DNA from: Branchiostoma belcheri
Taxonomy: Eukaryota; Chordata; Leptocardii; Amphioxiformes; Branchiostomatidae
Length of the DNA: 64,000 nucleotides
Assembly (NCBI RefSeq): GCF_001625305.1
Contig: NW_017804453.1
Span: 479,698-543,697, forward strand
Direction of reading: 5' to 3'
Below the pieces are notes generated by a model that was not told the origin of the DNA, did no database searches, and saw only the letters and a list, made by a program, of their open reading frames with translations. This document shows, in pieces, positions 11,601 through 25,300 of the stretch; the first letter of the stretch is position 1; the number at the start of each line of letters is the position of its first letter. The translations under genes were made by a program, and so were the position numbers.

Positions 11601-14600
11601 CTGGTTTCAAAGCATGAACCCTTGCTTGTCTTGGCTTTACTGTCCTGTACCTGTAATCTCCTGTAATCCTTCAAACAGGCAATATCTGAAGTCATTGGCC
11701 TGTGTGATCTGGAGAATGAAGAGGTTAATCTATAGCTTATAAGATAACGTCTTAGACCATAATGTCATCGCTCACCTAAAATCCCATTAGTTTGTTCACT
11801 TATAACAGAAAGAAAGCTGTAATCTGTTGAATAAACATGATTCAGAGTCAGGAATGCTGTTTGGAGTGAACCATGACTAACAGTTTGCAAAAGTTGACCT
11901 TTTATAATCTTACAGCACAATGCTTCATTCCTTTGGTCTGCCAAAGTCAGATTAGCTGTGGCGACTTTCAAATACCAGAGAAAAACCAAGCAGATAAAAC
12001 ATAATCTAGAATATGTCGCTTCAATGCACATTCTTCTTCCAATTTACAAAAAGGAGGCATTTTGCATGCTTTCAAAGTCTGGAGTTTGAATAAAATCCTT
12101 TACAACCTTGATGTTACCTTGTCCTAACAGCCTACTTTAAACTGACCTCCACATCTACATCCTATCTCAGAAGCTTTTCAAGGATGTATAGTCTGTGTAG
12201 ATGCTGAACATCTAATTCAGTAAATTCTTATTCTTTTGTGGTAGGAAGCAAATGAAGATTTTCACTGTTAAAACAATTCATTAGTGCAGTCATACAAAGA
12301 TGATATATTTGCAGTATCGTGAGGTCTCCTGGAAAATAAAACCACTGTAAAAGTTTTATGATTTGCAATTACATACTTGATTAATAAAATGACAGTCTAG
12401 TAGATAATCTATATGGTTTGGAAAATATATTATATATAAGCCATTAAACCATCCAGGGCAATTGTTTACAGAACAAAAATGATCTGTCATTCTGGATGGC
12501 ACATATGCTTCCACACCTGTTCAACATTCCGACACAGGTGTGCTCCTGAAACAGGGAGCTTTTCAAACCCACTATTTGCCCAGGGGCTCATCCCCGTGCT
12601 TAGCTCATCTGTGAAAACACGATTGGACCTTTAATCCCCGTTTGTAGGGTTTCACACGTGCCATACAAGCGTAAGTCCTCGTTAAACCAAAACATGGGAT
12701 GTTTATCACGCAGCTGTGTACAAAACGAGGCTTAGGGAGCTAAACAAACAAGAAATGTATTGGTGTGTCTTGCCTCGTGCAGTCTTCACGTGTTCATGAA
12801 ATGTATAAGGTAATCTCTCAGTAACCATATCATGATGAAAAGAGCTTGTGCGCCTTAAAGCTTTTGAGCAAACTGAGCTTAACATCACACTGACTTTAGT
12901 GGAACTCTTCTGGACTGACTGAAAAACCCTAAAATCTCAGAAATCCTGATCAGACCTACTAAATAGAACTCATTTTAATTTTATTTCTCAAATGTATGTC
13001 TGCTCTGACTGCTGTTCTGTTGCTCAATAAAGAGTGTTATACCTGTATGTGTGTCAGTCAATATTTCAAAATCCCGAAAGAAAGCATTCCCAAAAGGTAA
13101 GTCCCTACAAAACTTCAACTTCTTTTCTGATTGAATGGAAACTGCCGACTCAAATGCCCATATAAGCCAATGTCCTCTGGTAAACTTTGCAAAAGCAATT
13201 GCGCATGTCATGTTTCCACCCCTATGTTTGTTATCTTTTGGCTTTACTTTCATATCGCATCACCATGTAGTGAATTACATCTTTTCTCATGTCCTACCTG
13301 ACAGAAGCTAGACGAGCCCTGTCATGACCATGACAGCTTATTCTACAGCTTATTCTTCTTTTGTAGGAAGAACCTAGCGGCACTCATCCAGGGTGCAGGA
13401 GGTAAGACGTGTGTAGATTAGGCACTTTCAGTACCATTACTTGTTTTAGGAAACTGGTGTAACAATGATGAAGTCCAACATAGTTGATGCACCTCTTGAA
13501 ATAATCAAAAATGAAATGAAACTTTATCTGTGAAGCTTTGGGTTACAAAAACATTTAATTTAAACTTTTGCATGATATGAAGAAAATGGCATACATTTTG
13601 CATGTGTGTCTTCAACACATGATTATATGAAGGAGAAAGTTGATTTTGTTTATTTTGTTTATTGATAAGTTTTCTCAATAAAAATACCATACTCTAGGTT
13701 TCAAAACATGTCAACTGCATTCTATCAGGATCAATGTACTGTCCATAATTATCCCAAAAAGTGATATTTAAGCTATGTTAAATCTGAAATGTTTAAGACT
13801 TTTTATGACACAATGATAAAATGTGTTGCCATACTATTGACTTGTCTCTGCCATTGTTTGACAGAAATTTCCGTTCTATGTTGTGGTATGTTGAGCCATC
13901 CGTTAAGCTATCCTCTCCTGCGGCTTCCTTTTTGGTTGAGGAAGATTAGAGTGGATGATGGACACATAAATCCAGTATTTGTTCTGTTAGGAGAATTAGG
14001 GGAAGGCTTGGATAAAATGGAGTTATAAGAGATATTGGGGAATGTATTAAGAAAAAAAGGGTCATTCCAGCAAGTCTTCTTTCTATACTTGTGAACTTTT
14101 TATTTTTGGACACAGAAAAAATTTATGCGTATGAAAATGTTATCCTTATTCAATTTATTGAATTCAATTAATATATATAATCAAGTCAGTGTGGCATAAC
14201 CGGAAGCAGTGTACCCAGTGACTAACATTCCTAATATCATGTTTTCAAGCTGTCAAGAAAAATATACCATGAAATATCATTTGGCATTGTCCAATCATCC
14301 CATCTCCATTTGTTTTCATTTGTAGATTTTGAGCTCCAGATCACCACCCTTGAGGCGCTTTTCCGCATGATGAGTAGGACTGACCGTGGAACTGTGGCTA
14401 GGGAGTGGTTCCCAGACCCAGCCGTCAACAGTGCCATGCTGCATATCAGAGATTCTGACTTTGAAACTGTAAGTTTAAGATTACCTGCTTTACCTTCTAC
14501 TCAGTAGAGTCATTTTTAGATCAAGATTGCAAAATGTAGCTGTGCAAGTATGAGGCTGGTTGTGTTCATGAGAGACCATTGAAGACCATTCTCTGTATAA

Positions 14601-16326
14601 GAGCAAATGCACTTGTTTTAAATAAACATACATTAGAAAAATTTGATAAACTATGACTCACTCACACTCACTCACTGCACAACTGTTAGTACTTAATAGA
14701 AAGAAGATCATTGATGTGTAATAAAGATTGTAACTCTGTGACATACTAATTCACGTAATGATGCTTTCCTATGTTGTTCCAGGATTGCCGTAAATTCCTG
14801 AATATACTAAACAAGTCCCTAGGAGCAAAGCGAAGGTACGTTTTATTTTTTCTTGTACTTCTTAATACATCACCAATTTGAATTGCATATCTTGAACTTC
14901 ATGCATGTAAACTCAGATTCATTAGTTCATGAAATGTCAATGTTGGTGGTTAGTCATACTGTATAAACATTTTCCTTTGCAGCGTATTTTCCTTCCCATG
15001 CAAAGGTGCCTACTTAGGAACTGAAAAGGTATCATGGTTGTTTTAGGAGTACTCTGTTTCAAGTTCCACCATAAAGCTGTGGTCACATACATGTACATGT
15101 AATGCAACTACGATGGACATTTTTTGCAACGATTGTGCAGTACATTGTAGTTTTAAGAACAAACAGGACTGGTGCATTGACCATTGTATGATGTATGTGA
15201 CTAGAACTTAACATTTCTTTGAAGATGGTTTTGTATATTCATTTGTGAGGATTTGTGCCTTGGCTGTTTGTAAACTTCATTAATGAACTTGATGTTTGAT
15301 ACTCTGTAATCCTTTTAGTCATAGTAAGACATTTGTTATGGATTGTCAACAGTTGTTGCCTGCCAGACATAATTATGTAGCCCATTTTTCTACTGAACAA
15401 TGCACACATACAGTTCGCTCAGTGAGTTCTATTATGCAATCTTTTCCTAGCTCCAACAACCTACAGATGACAACCTGACTGACTTCTGGGTGGACTTCAA
15501 CACTTCAAGTCACAGTATTTCACTGTTTGTTGTAGACAAGAACAATACAGACCAGGTATAATGCACAGAAATTTATGACGTTATTATTATTGTCTATTAC
15601 AACATACTTTTATAAACTTTCAGAGTCTCAATTTTAGTATTAATTCAAGGAGGATTTCTGCATTATCCTGGATGTGGTAATGAACTAGAACACATATTTT
15701 TCAGGATGAAGCTGATGGCTGGGAGACAGTTGTCATCAAATCACCAGATGTGAAATTCTACATGCTGTCAGGTAGCTCCGATCATTTTTAAGACAAAAAT
15801 TTAGTCACAAACAGGTAGGCTTTTATCAACTAGCTTACCATATTGGAGGGATAGGGCACAAATCATCAAATGTGTTTCTGAATTTGTGTAGAATCTCATG
15901 ATGACTTGCCTACACGGTCATGATGTAATTAAGTTGTACTTCATGGTAAGAACAGTTGTTGTTGTTTATCATGCCTGTCTGTGGTGCTGAAATACATGTG
16001 GTATTCCAAAAACCTTGTATTATTGTTTTTTTAACAATCTCATCATTGGTATTTCAAGTCCCAGTGACACTTGCATAAAACTACTGTCCTGATATAAGAT
16101 CATAGAGACTTGTTTGTGTATAGCACATCATCCTTTCGTACCTGTACTTACAGAGTGTATGGGTGACATCAGACTGGAGATGGTCCTACTCAGACCTGCC
16201 TGTGACATCTCTGAGGTGTGTGCAGAGTCCAACAGAGATAAAACTGCCATCTTTGTTCTGAAGAAAAGTCCAGACATCCCCCGTGCCCTGGATCTCAGTC
16301 TGGGCAAAGGCAAGGAGCGACAAAAG
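8683..16326 (+). other. SYCP2: SYCP2 N-terminal globular region: ARM-like plus Spt16M-like domains
   Basis: Fourteen exons encode residues 1 to about 408, the only strongly conserved globular part. The first 260 residues match the armadillo-like half of SYCP2/SYCP2L. Exons 9-14 match the region preceding and forming the Spt16M-like domain: DSDFETDCRKFLNILN, VFSFPCKGAYLG, LTDFWVDFNTSSHSISLFVV and ending ALDLSLGKGKERQK. Known structures of mammalian SYCP2 and SYCP2L show these two domains packed together. After residue 408 the sequence becomes low-complexity, as in vertebrate SYCP2. Confidence 0.9.
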
Positions 16327-19300
16327 GTTTGTGCAGAGTGTACCATTATCACAGATAGTTTGCTATGATCATACTAACTTCTAGGAAAGTTACCACATTT
16401 CATGGAAACGTTTTGTTCCCTATACTTCATGTTTAGAATCATACCCTCGGAAGAAAGCTAGAATTGTACATATGCTCCACCTAGCAAGTGTCAGTGAAAC
16501 AACACCCAATTCAGTAAATGAACATTCAAATTGGACATGCATCATTAAGTTTGTGTGCCAGATACATGTAACAATTATTGAATACTTCAAGGTCCGACAC
16601 TCAGTGACTTGACTGTGGAAGCTGTAGTCAAATCTGCTCTTGTGTCTTCTTTTTCCCAGCCTCATGTGTCAGTAGCAGGCACACCTGTGCGATTCAGCAC
16701 CTGTGCTGCAGCCGATAGCTCAGTAATGGAGGATGATGACATCCAGTCACAGTTAGGGAAGCCCCCACAGCCTCGCACGGCTCAGAAGCATGTGAGTAGA
16801 TGGTCTATGCTTTCTCTAGTGTTCGTTAATATTGACTTTGTCATGTACTATGTGTATTGCACACTTGAGATATACAGCTGCAGTGCCCCTTAGTGATAGC
16901 AAGTCAAACTGGGGAATGTGATACTGATCTAGTATTTTATGGATTTTGAGGTTGTACAGATATCCCCTGTATCATTCTGGACCCTTTGTCATTACTTAGT
17001 CAGAAATGTTGTTACTGATATTTTTCATGTGGTTTATTTTTATCCCCACCAGGTCTCAACCAAAGGCAAAGTGTCTGTGCCTGCACAAACAATGGCCTCC
17101 CACTTCACATCACCTGTACAGGTATCTGGCTCCTCTGCAAAACCAGGTAAACTACTTCAATAGAAAAAAATTATCTTATGAACTGGTTCTGTCATTACTA
17201 TACATAATACAGTAACTCCTTCCCTTCAGTCTACTGCTACATGTATTTGTAAGGAAAGTACATATGCCTTGAATTTCGTGTGATTTTGCATGCCTTCTCC
17301 TGTTGTGTTAAAATGAAAACAAATTTAAGAATCAGATGAGATTATAAAGTTTTATAAATCATTTCAATCTGTTCCCTACAGCAGACAAGCAGAAGACAGA
17401 AAACCACTGCTCGGTGACTTCCTCCACCCCAAGGACTCCTGTTGGGAAGAACACTGGGGCTGTGCAGAAAAAGAAAGTGAAGACTCCACTACAGATGGTT
17501 ACCTCTGGTACGTAAAAAGACTATTGTTACTTCTGGGTACTTTTGGGTGGCTGAGTTGTAGGGTTTTCTCTCTGTTTGTCCGACAGTGAGAGGTGATTTG
17601 GACAGTTGATTGAGTAAGTGGGTGGTATGTGGAGGAATTCAAGAAGTCCACTTGCTTGTATAATCTCCAGGCCAAGTGAGTTCCTCCCAGAGGTCTGGTG
17701 TGAAGGTTTCTGTTCCACTAACTTTCATCCGCCTGGGAAGCAGCCAGGAGAGAAGACAACAGACGGAACCAGACAGATCGAACACCAATGGTAAGAACTG
17801 TTTCCAACTTTCCTTCAAACAAGGTATTTCTTCTGTGTTTTTACACGTGAGTGTGTTTGCATAATGAGAAAGCAATAACACATGTGTGTGTACATTATTT
17901 CAAAGAAGATGGTCTCATCCCAAAGTAGATTTATTGTAGATTCAATGTAATTTTTAGTCCCACATTGGCCTTTTGTATCCCTACTTGCCACACTGGAGTC
18001 CCTCCAGAAAGTCTCTAACCTTAATATTACATAATACTGTTTCTATTTCAGATGACACAGATGAAGTTGTGCCCAGTTCCTGTCCCATGGAAGATAACAT
18101 GGCCGTGCCAGACTCCCAGATTTCACAGACTGAGAACAATGCGTAAGATATGCCCACTGTTTCCACATTTGTTTGAAGGCAAAAACTTCATCCTTGAACA
18201 TACTTGCAATAAACTTTTAAGCTTTCAACCTTTATTAACATTCAACCAACATGGCAGAAGTATATTCAATAGTACTTCTGAATTGCATTGATTTAACATC
18301 TCGTAGAAAAAAAACAACACAAGGCAAGGACAGTGTGCATACACCAATGGATATGTAATTTATACTAATAATTGTAAATCACTGATTGTCATCTGATTTC
18401 AGACCTGAAGCCACAAGAGATAATGCAGACTCCATTGAAGCTATAGACCCTGATCAGGCACTGTACATCAAGGCCAGGCTAAGGTAACATGGAACAGTAC
18501 TGTTGTTCATCTTTTTTGCTGGATTATCCACAGAAGATATACTTTGTCAGAAGCTATTTTCATGTTGAAGTCAGATACATATACATCGTGAATCTCATTT
18601 GATTCCCCCTCTTTTGTTCTCCACATACAGAGCCTCAGACAGCCCTGCCCTGAGCACAGTGACTGAGCGTACAGAGAGCAGCCGTGCCAGTACCCACTCC
18701 CCACCTTCAGCCAAACAGAGGACTGCCATCTCCATGGAGCCCATATCTGGTGCATACAACAGTTTTTGTATCAAACAGTACACATTAATGAACAAAAAGT
18801 AATAATTAGATTCACCATTAATATCAATAACTGCAGATTGCAGTATTTCCTTCAATGTACCATGTACAGTGTTATTGGAAAGTCTCAAGTTTCAAATTTT
18901 CTTCTGTCTACTTATATTAGTGATCTAGGGTTGAGGAAAAGATTCATAGATGTAACACTTGTGTACATTGTAAATCATCCAAATAACACCTGCCAGTAGC
19001 ATAAAGTTATACAGTGAAATGTCATGGGGATAAGTTGCAAAATATACAGTATACTTTTCCCAACAGAAGAACAAATCCTCCCTGCAAAGAATGACAAAGT
19101 GTCCAAACAGCAAAAAGACAAGGCAGCAAAACCTCCAAAGAAGAAGGCAAAGGTGTCTGGTACAGAAGTTCCATCCAGCCAGGCAGAGGTAGAACCTGTT
19201 CGGAGACGTCCCCGGAGAGCTGCAGCTCAGGCCGCTCTCAGTCAGTTCCAGCACCTCAGCCAAGATGTGGTCATTCCTGACTCACAGCCAATAGAACCCC

Positions 19301-22300
19301 TACCAAAGCCTGGCAAGGGAAGGGGTATGGCCACCGGGGCAAAGAAAACAAGCACATCAATACAGGCAAGAGGTACCCAGAGGTCTCCATATGATTTTTG
19401 TGGAAGAGATGACATGACACTGGAAGGAAGGACTGATGAGACATCCATGGAAACAGTGATCCCAGACTCACAACCAAGCCAGCCACCAGTCAGCAGAAGG
19501 CAAGATGGGAAGGATCAGAGCAAGTTGGGAATGAAGAAAACAGAAGGCTTATCTTCGCGTAACCAAGGCAAGCAGAAGACACAAAGCCAGGTGAAAAAAG
19601 CACCAAGATTGGCAAAGTCAGCATATTCACCCCTGTCCCAAGATTCTGCGCTTGACTTTAAGATGACACAGAGACCATCTCAGCAACCTTCAGGAAGAAA
19701 GACGATGAAAGAGAAGAGTGCGTGGGATGATTTTGGATCACCAAGGTCTATCGAGTCAATGGACTCGTCCATCTATGATTTCAAAGAGGATGATCAATTC
19801 TTATTCCAGGCTAGTGGAAAACAATCTTCCAAAGCCAAACCGCAGAAAAATGCGCCCAAAGGGAAAGCTAGCCAAAAGCCCAAACCTAGAGTCCCAGGCA
19901 AGAAGAAGGCACAAGGTGATAGCACCAGCAGCTGTGGTGCTATCTTGAAGTTCTTCACTTCAAGGAACAAGAAGACACCAGGGGGGTTGTCCCAGGAAGA
20001 AGATAATTCCCCTGAAGGCTTCTGCAGCACAAGTGACTCAGACAATAGGAGATCAACTTCCCCTGAAGAGCAGAAGAGGTCAGGACATGGTGCAAAAGAA
20101 GGGAAAACAGGGAAGAAGGTCACAGGAGGTATAGGAGAGAGCCATCTGGAAATAAACTACATGGAGGATAACTTTGGTTTTGACTTTGATGAAGTAGAGC
20201 AACCAAAAGCAGCTCCAAAGGCCAAGAAGAATGAAAACAAACAGAGCAAGCATAACTCTGCAGTGTTGTCTGATAGCGATGCACCACTGAAGAAGAAACC
20301 TCGAAAAAAGCCAACTGAAGAAGAGTCTGGCTCAAGAAGCAAAGGACCTCTAACTGACAGTACAAATACTGCTACAAAGCCAAAGAAATATACAACAGGA
20401 AGCAGCAAAAACAATGGAGGAAAAGGTCAAAGACCCAAGAGCAAAGGAGGTGCAAAGTGGAGAGGTGTGATTGAGACACAAATGGAAGACGAGGAATCTG
20501 ATGTAGAGTTAATGCGAGAGGCAGACGCACCTTCCCCTATGGTGACCGGGTTCTTCCCATCCCCTCCAGAAGAGGATAGAAATGGAGAGAGAGAAGACAA
20601 AGATGACAGAAAGGAGACTGCGATTTCCTTCAGTAAAGAGACATTCTATGGCTCTAACAAAAAACAGAAACCTCCATCTTCAGTAAGCATTTCGAAGCAA
20701 AGCAAAGTTTCTGATTCGAGGAAAGTACAGAAGGAAAAGGAGGAGATGCTGGAAAAGGTGACAAAACTAGCAGAGAAGTACACCAAAAAGATGCAGGAGA
20801 GAGAGGAGGCTCGAGCTAGGAAGCCAAGTGACAGTGTTGACATTGAAGAGTACCAGAGCCAACCTGTGCAGGACATGAGCCCTTCATTGGAGTCAGATTC
20901 CACCAGGAGGCCTGCTTCACACTCAGCAAGGTGTTGTAAATGCTTTAATTTACTATTTTTATTTTCTCACCAGGAAACCATGAATGTGTGTTTTATAGTT
21001 CTACTGTACTACAGAATTGTTTCGACTGCAAACCTCAAACACCACAGAAACCCCCTTTTCTCTCCTACTGCAAATTGAAACAAGTCCAACGGTCAATGCA
21101 TTTATAGTAAAGAGAACGGTTTATGGAGATATGATGCATTCCTCAGGTACTATATTAAGAATTATCATTATCTTATGATAGTAAATTGATACTCAGGAAC
21201 AACAAAACATCTGCCATTTGTGATTCTTACTTCACCAGGCTCTCTCCTTGGTGCTGAATGAACTGCTGATAATATTCTTCTTTTGGAAAGACTAATATTC
21301 TTTCCCCACAATTTCCTCATAACTAGTTTCTAAATCAATAGTTGAGTTCTGATCTCTATTGAATCATTCATAATGTGGACATCTTTCTTCAGTACTTCAC
21401 CCAAGGAATCAGATGCCTATGGAGTGGATGATGGGAAGGTGGATGATGATGATGATGATGATGATGAGAGTCACAGAGCTGTTGTGTCTTTCCAGAACCT
21501 CTGCAAGGTACTAGAACATGTATGCAGTACCTTGCATGAAGCATTTACATTTATTGGAAACTATTGTTTTTTTTTCTTTTCATATTATGTGAAATCATAT
21601 AGTTAAACAATTCCCTTCTAATGTGGTATCACTGGTATGTAAATGAATAGTTTTCCAGTTAGATCATAAAGATCCCTTCTATTTTCTAAATATTTTACAC
21701 TTACTTTTAGAGTCTTGTTCAGAAATCAAGCAGCAAAGCCAACAGTTCAAAGGTGAGTAAAGCTTGATGTCCAAGTTACATTTCTCATGTCATCCGTTAT
21801 TACAATTTGACTTTTCTTTGTGATAAACTGTTATGCAATCTCTGACAAAAGTACCTAATATGTGTTCCCTTTTTGTATTAGAGTGTGCTTAATTTTTGGT
21901 ACATGGTGGTTTTCTCAGGGATTAAAATATACTGGGTTCATATGCACTTTTTGCACCCAAACTTGGATCTGTGCACCTAGGTATTTGTGTTGGGTTACAA
22001 AGGTAAATGTTGGCTTGTTGGATGCACCATTGCACCTATTCAAAAATGAATACCAAGCCCTGGATGTTCTATTTCCCTTCCAGAAAGTACGACAAGGACC
22101 GTCCATCTTTGACACCACTGATGAAGACGACAGTCGCACGGAGAGGAGTTGGCTCCTGTCCAAATCCAAACAGAAGCCCAAACCTCAGATCAACCACCAG
22201 TATGGTAAAGACAAGATGACGTCCAAGCCTAAACTTCACTGGGACCATGAGACAGAGTCTACTACAAGTAGCTGGACTCCTTATAATGCAAGGGAGAAAG

Positions 22301-25300
22301 CTACACAAAAGGTAGCATATGATAATGACTTGGTCCATCCTCACAGTTTTCTCATTGGTCAAAAAGTGAATGATGAAGGTTTTTCTTATACCCTTTTCTT
22401 GTCTGCACATTTTCAGGAGAGAATGAAGCCAAAGAAGGGAGGAAAAGCCAACAAGCAGCCAAAGAAAGCAGGGAAAGGTGCCTCACATGAGGACCCACCC
22501 GACACCTTTGGCTTTGAGGATGACAGCTTACCATCCTTGGAAATAGAGAGGACCAAGCCATTTACTACAGCCAGCAGTTGGGCAGAAGAAAAGGGGGAGG
22601 TGGCAGCTAAAAAGAAAAGGGGAAGGCGAGTAAGATCTGACAAGGTAAAGAAAAAATTATATGAAGTTTTCTTTCTTATCAGTACTGGTAATGGGGTCTT
22701 TTTAATTAGTTTACTGATATATCCCTGACAAAATTGGTACTCAAACAAGGCGAGTAAGATCTGACAAGGTAAAGAAAAAATTATATGAAGTTTTCTTTCT
22801 TATCAGTACTGGTAATGGGGTCTTTTTAATTAGTTTACTGATATATCCCTGACAAAATTGGTACTCAAACAAGGATGTTATTTATTGTAATAATTCGTGT
22901 TCTGATATGATATTGCAACAACGGTAGGAAATTTAGAAGTTAGGAAATATGATTTAGAAGTAAAAACTGTCGATTATAGTAATGTAGTATGTGTATAGAA
23001 AAAATACAAATCTCATCAGATGTGTCCACTTAGCAGGTATACAAGGAAGACAGTGATTCTGACATTGATAATGACAACTATGACAACCTCAAGCACAAGG
23101 CATCGACCCCAAAGGTGTGTATGTTCAAACATATGAAGTGATTTTCAGGAGCGAGAATTTTGTATCTGCTCATATGGTGATTTTCACAGAGGTATTGTTT
23201 TTATGTGTGTTTGTGTGTGTGAATTTTGTTCATATCATCCTTGCAGTCTCCTGTGGACAAAAGGAGGAAGTCAAAGTCTTCTGCCAGTCACTCAAACTCT
23301 CACATTACTGCATCTGACAAAGAAATGCTGGAGCCTTGGAACAAAGAAGAACACATGAAAGTCAGCAAACAGGTATGCAGTCTACTAGAAGATAAAAGAT
23401 TTTACAGGTATAGATGTTATTTAATGTGAAGGTTGGCAAGTTGCCTAAAGTTTGTTTTCCAGTCTCAATTTGATATTTCAATATTACTTTTAAATTAACT
23501 TTAAGAATTGGCAATTTCAGATGGCCACCAGCAGACGGTTCCTTGATGCTGTTCATGTGGAGATCTTTAAGACTCCTAAACAGCCTACAGCCCACAGGAA
23601 TGCAGCTCCACATAAGAAGAAGGGCTACAAAGAGCTGAAAGTCAATGTCAACAAAACCCCCACACCCAAGGCCCTAAAGTCTGGGAGTGGCAAGGAGATG
23701 GCAAAAGGTACCTCCAAGGTCTTCCAAGTTTGTTTGCATATAACGATCCTTATTACATTTCTGCTTGTTTGTATGCTTGCGCTTGCATGTGTTTTCATAC
23801 TCAGCATGTTTGGCACACTGACAGGAAGTTAGGTCGAAGGTCCTGGAAAAGGTTCTCATTTCCTGTTTTCAATCTCCTGCTATATTCATGTCTGTTGCCT
23901 TATGGGAACTAGTGAAAAATGCATACATGGAGTCAGAAAGGAATTCTTGAATAAATGATGGATAAAACAAGAAATTCACAACTTGTAGATATAGTAAGAG
24001 ATATACAGTGCTCACTTTTTCTGGCTATTCTTGATGTCAAGAAGGTTTTCACTTTTTCAGTTGTACTTTTTACAAGATGTATTCAACCTCTCTGTATCAC
24101 AGCTAAGTCCAGCAGAGGCCTTGACCTGAACTCCAGTTTTGACCCAGACCGCTGGGTGGACAGTGATGTGCCAGGGTTCCTGTCTGACAGCCAGAGTGAT
24201 GGACAGTCTGGCTACCTGTCTGAGAGCAGTGTAGTGCCTGGCTTCCTCTCAGGGAACGAGAGCGGCTTCTTGACAGAAGAAGACAATGAAGTAGTTCATA
24301 ATGTATGTCCACGTGTTTCTCCAGCTGCTTATAATATTGCAAACAACAGATATCATCCGCAGAACCTGTCCTCGTAGTCTAGATCTATTCATCCATATCA
24401 TTGTGAGTTCAGCACCAAGGACAGGTACATACCTGCTTACTACTTGTCAGAACTCATTTATCGTAACTTTATCTTACTATTTGTTTGAACTATGTTTCGA
24501 ATGCAAAGACTTATTCTACTTATACAAATGGAAAGGGCTATGCTATGCATGTCAATATATCTTAATAAAATCATCATTTCCATCAACTGTGATACAGTGT
24601 ATTTGTACTTATTTGGTACATTCCCATGTTCTAGGAGTTGTAGTTCCATCCTGCCCAGTGGAACCTGTCTGGCCAGCAGTAATGTGACAGAAGACAATGT
24701 GCCTGCCTCCCCCTGTCTGTCTGTCATCACTCACATCTCCAGTGTCAAGAGCCACTTCACTGGGTCTCACAAAGCTTCTGACAAGGTAAGATTAAATAAG
24801 GTATTCCTGTCCAAATATATTCTGTTGCATGGTGGTTGGCAGGTGATTTTGACAAGTGATTAATTGGTGACCCAGCACCCGCAGCGTGGGAGTAAGTGGG
24901 TAGTGTTAGAAGTGGTGCAATACCTGATTTACATTACATCATAAAGATATGTAATTTTGAAAGTATTTCTTTTTTTTGTGAAATCAACCAGTAATTGACT
25001 TGAATCTCAAACATTTATTTTGTCTCAGACATCTTTGATAAAAACATTTTCCTCCATTTTCATAGAATTAAGAGAAACTTGTTACCAAGAGTTAGGGGAC
25101 TAAGAAAAAAGAACCATAAATGCAGAGTAAGATAATGCTACTCCAATGTTTTTTGCTGCAGATGTCCATTTCTTATGAAGCTGATGAAGAGGACCATGCT
25201 GATGGGAAGAGCACCAGTATTGCCAGCATTGTCTCCGGCAAGTGTTTTCTTATCAATTAACAGATAATGTTCTGTCACAATGAACTAGATACTGCTATCT

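Noticed and set aside
20931-21078. Continuation of the long SYCP2 open frame beyond exon 22
   Set aside because: The donor at 20931 and correct phase into exon 21393-21507 show that this part is intron.
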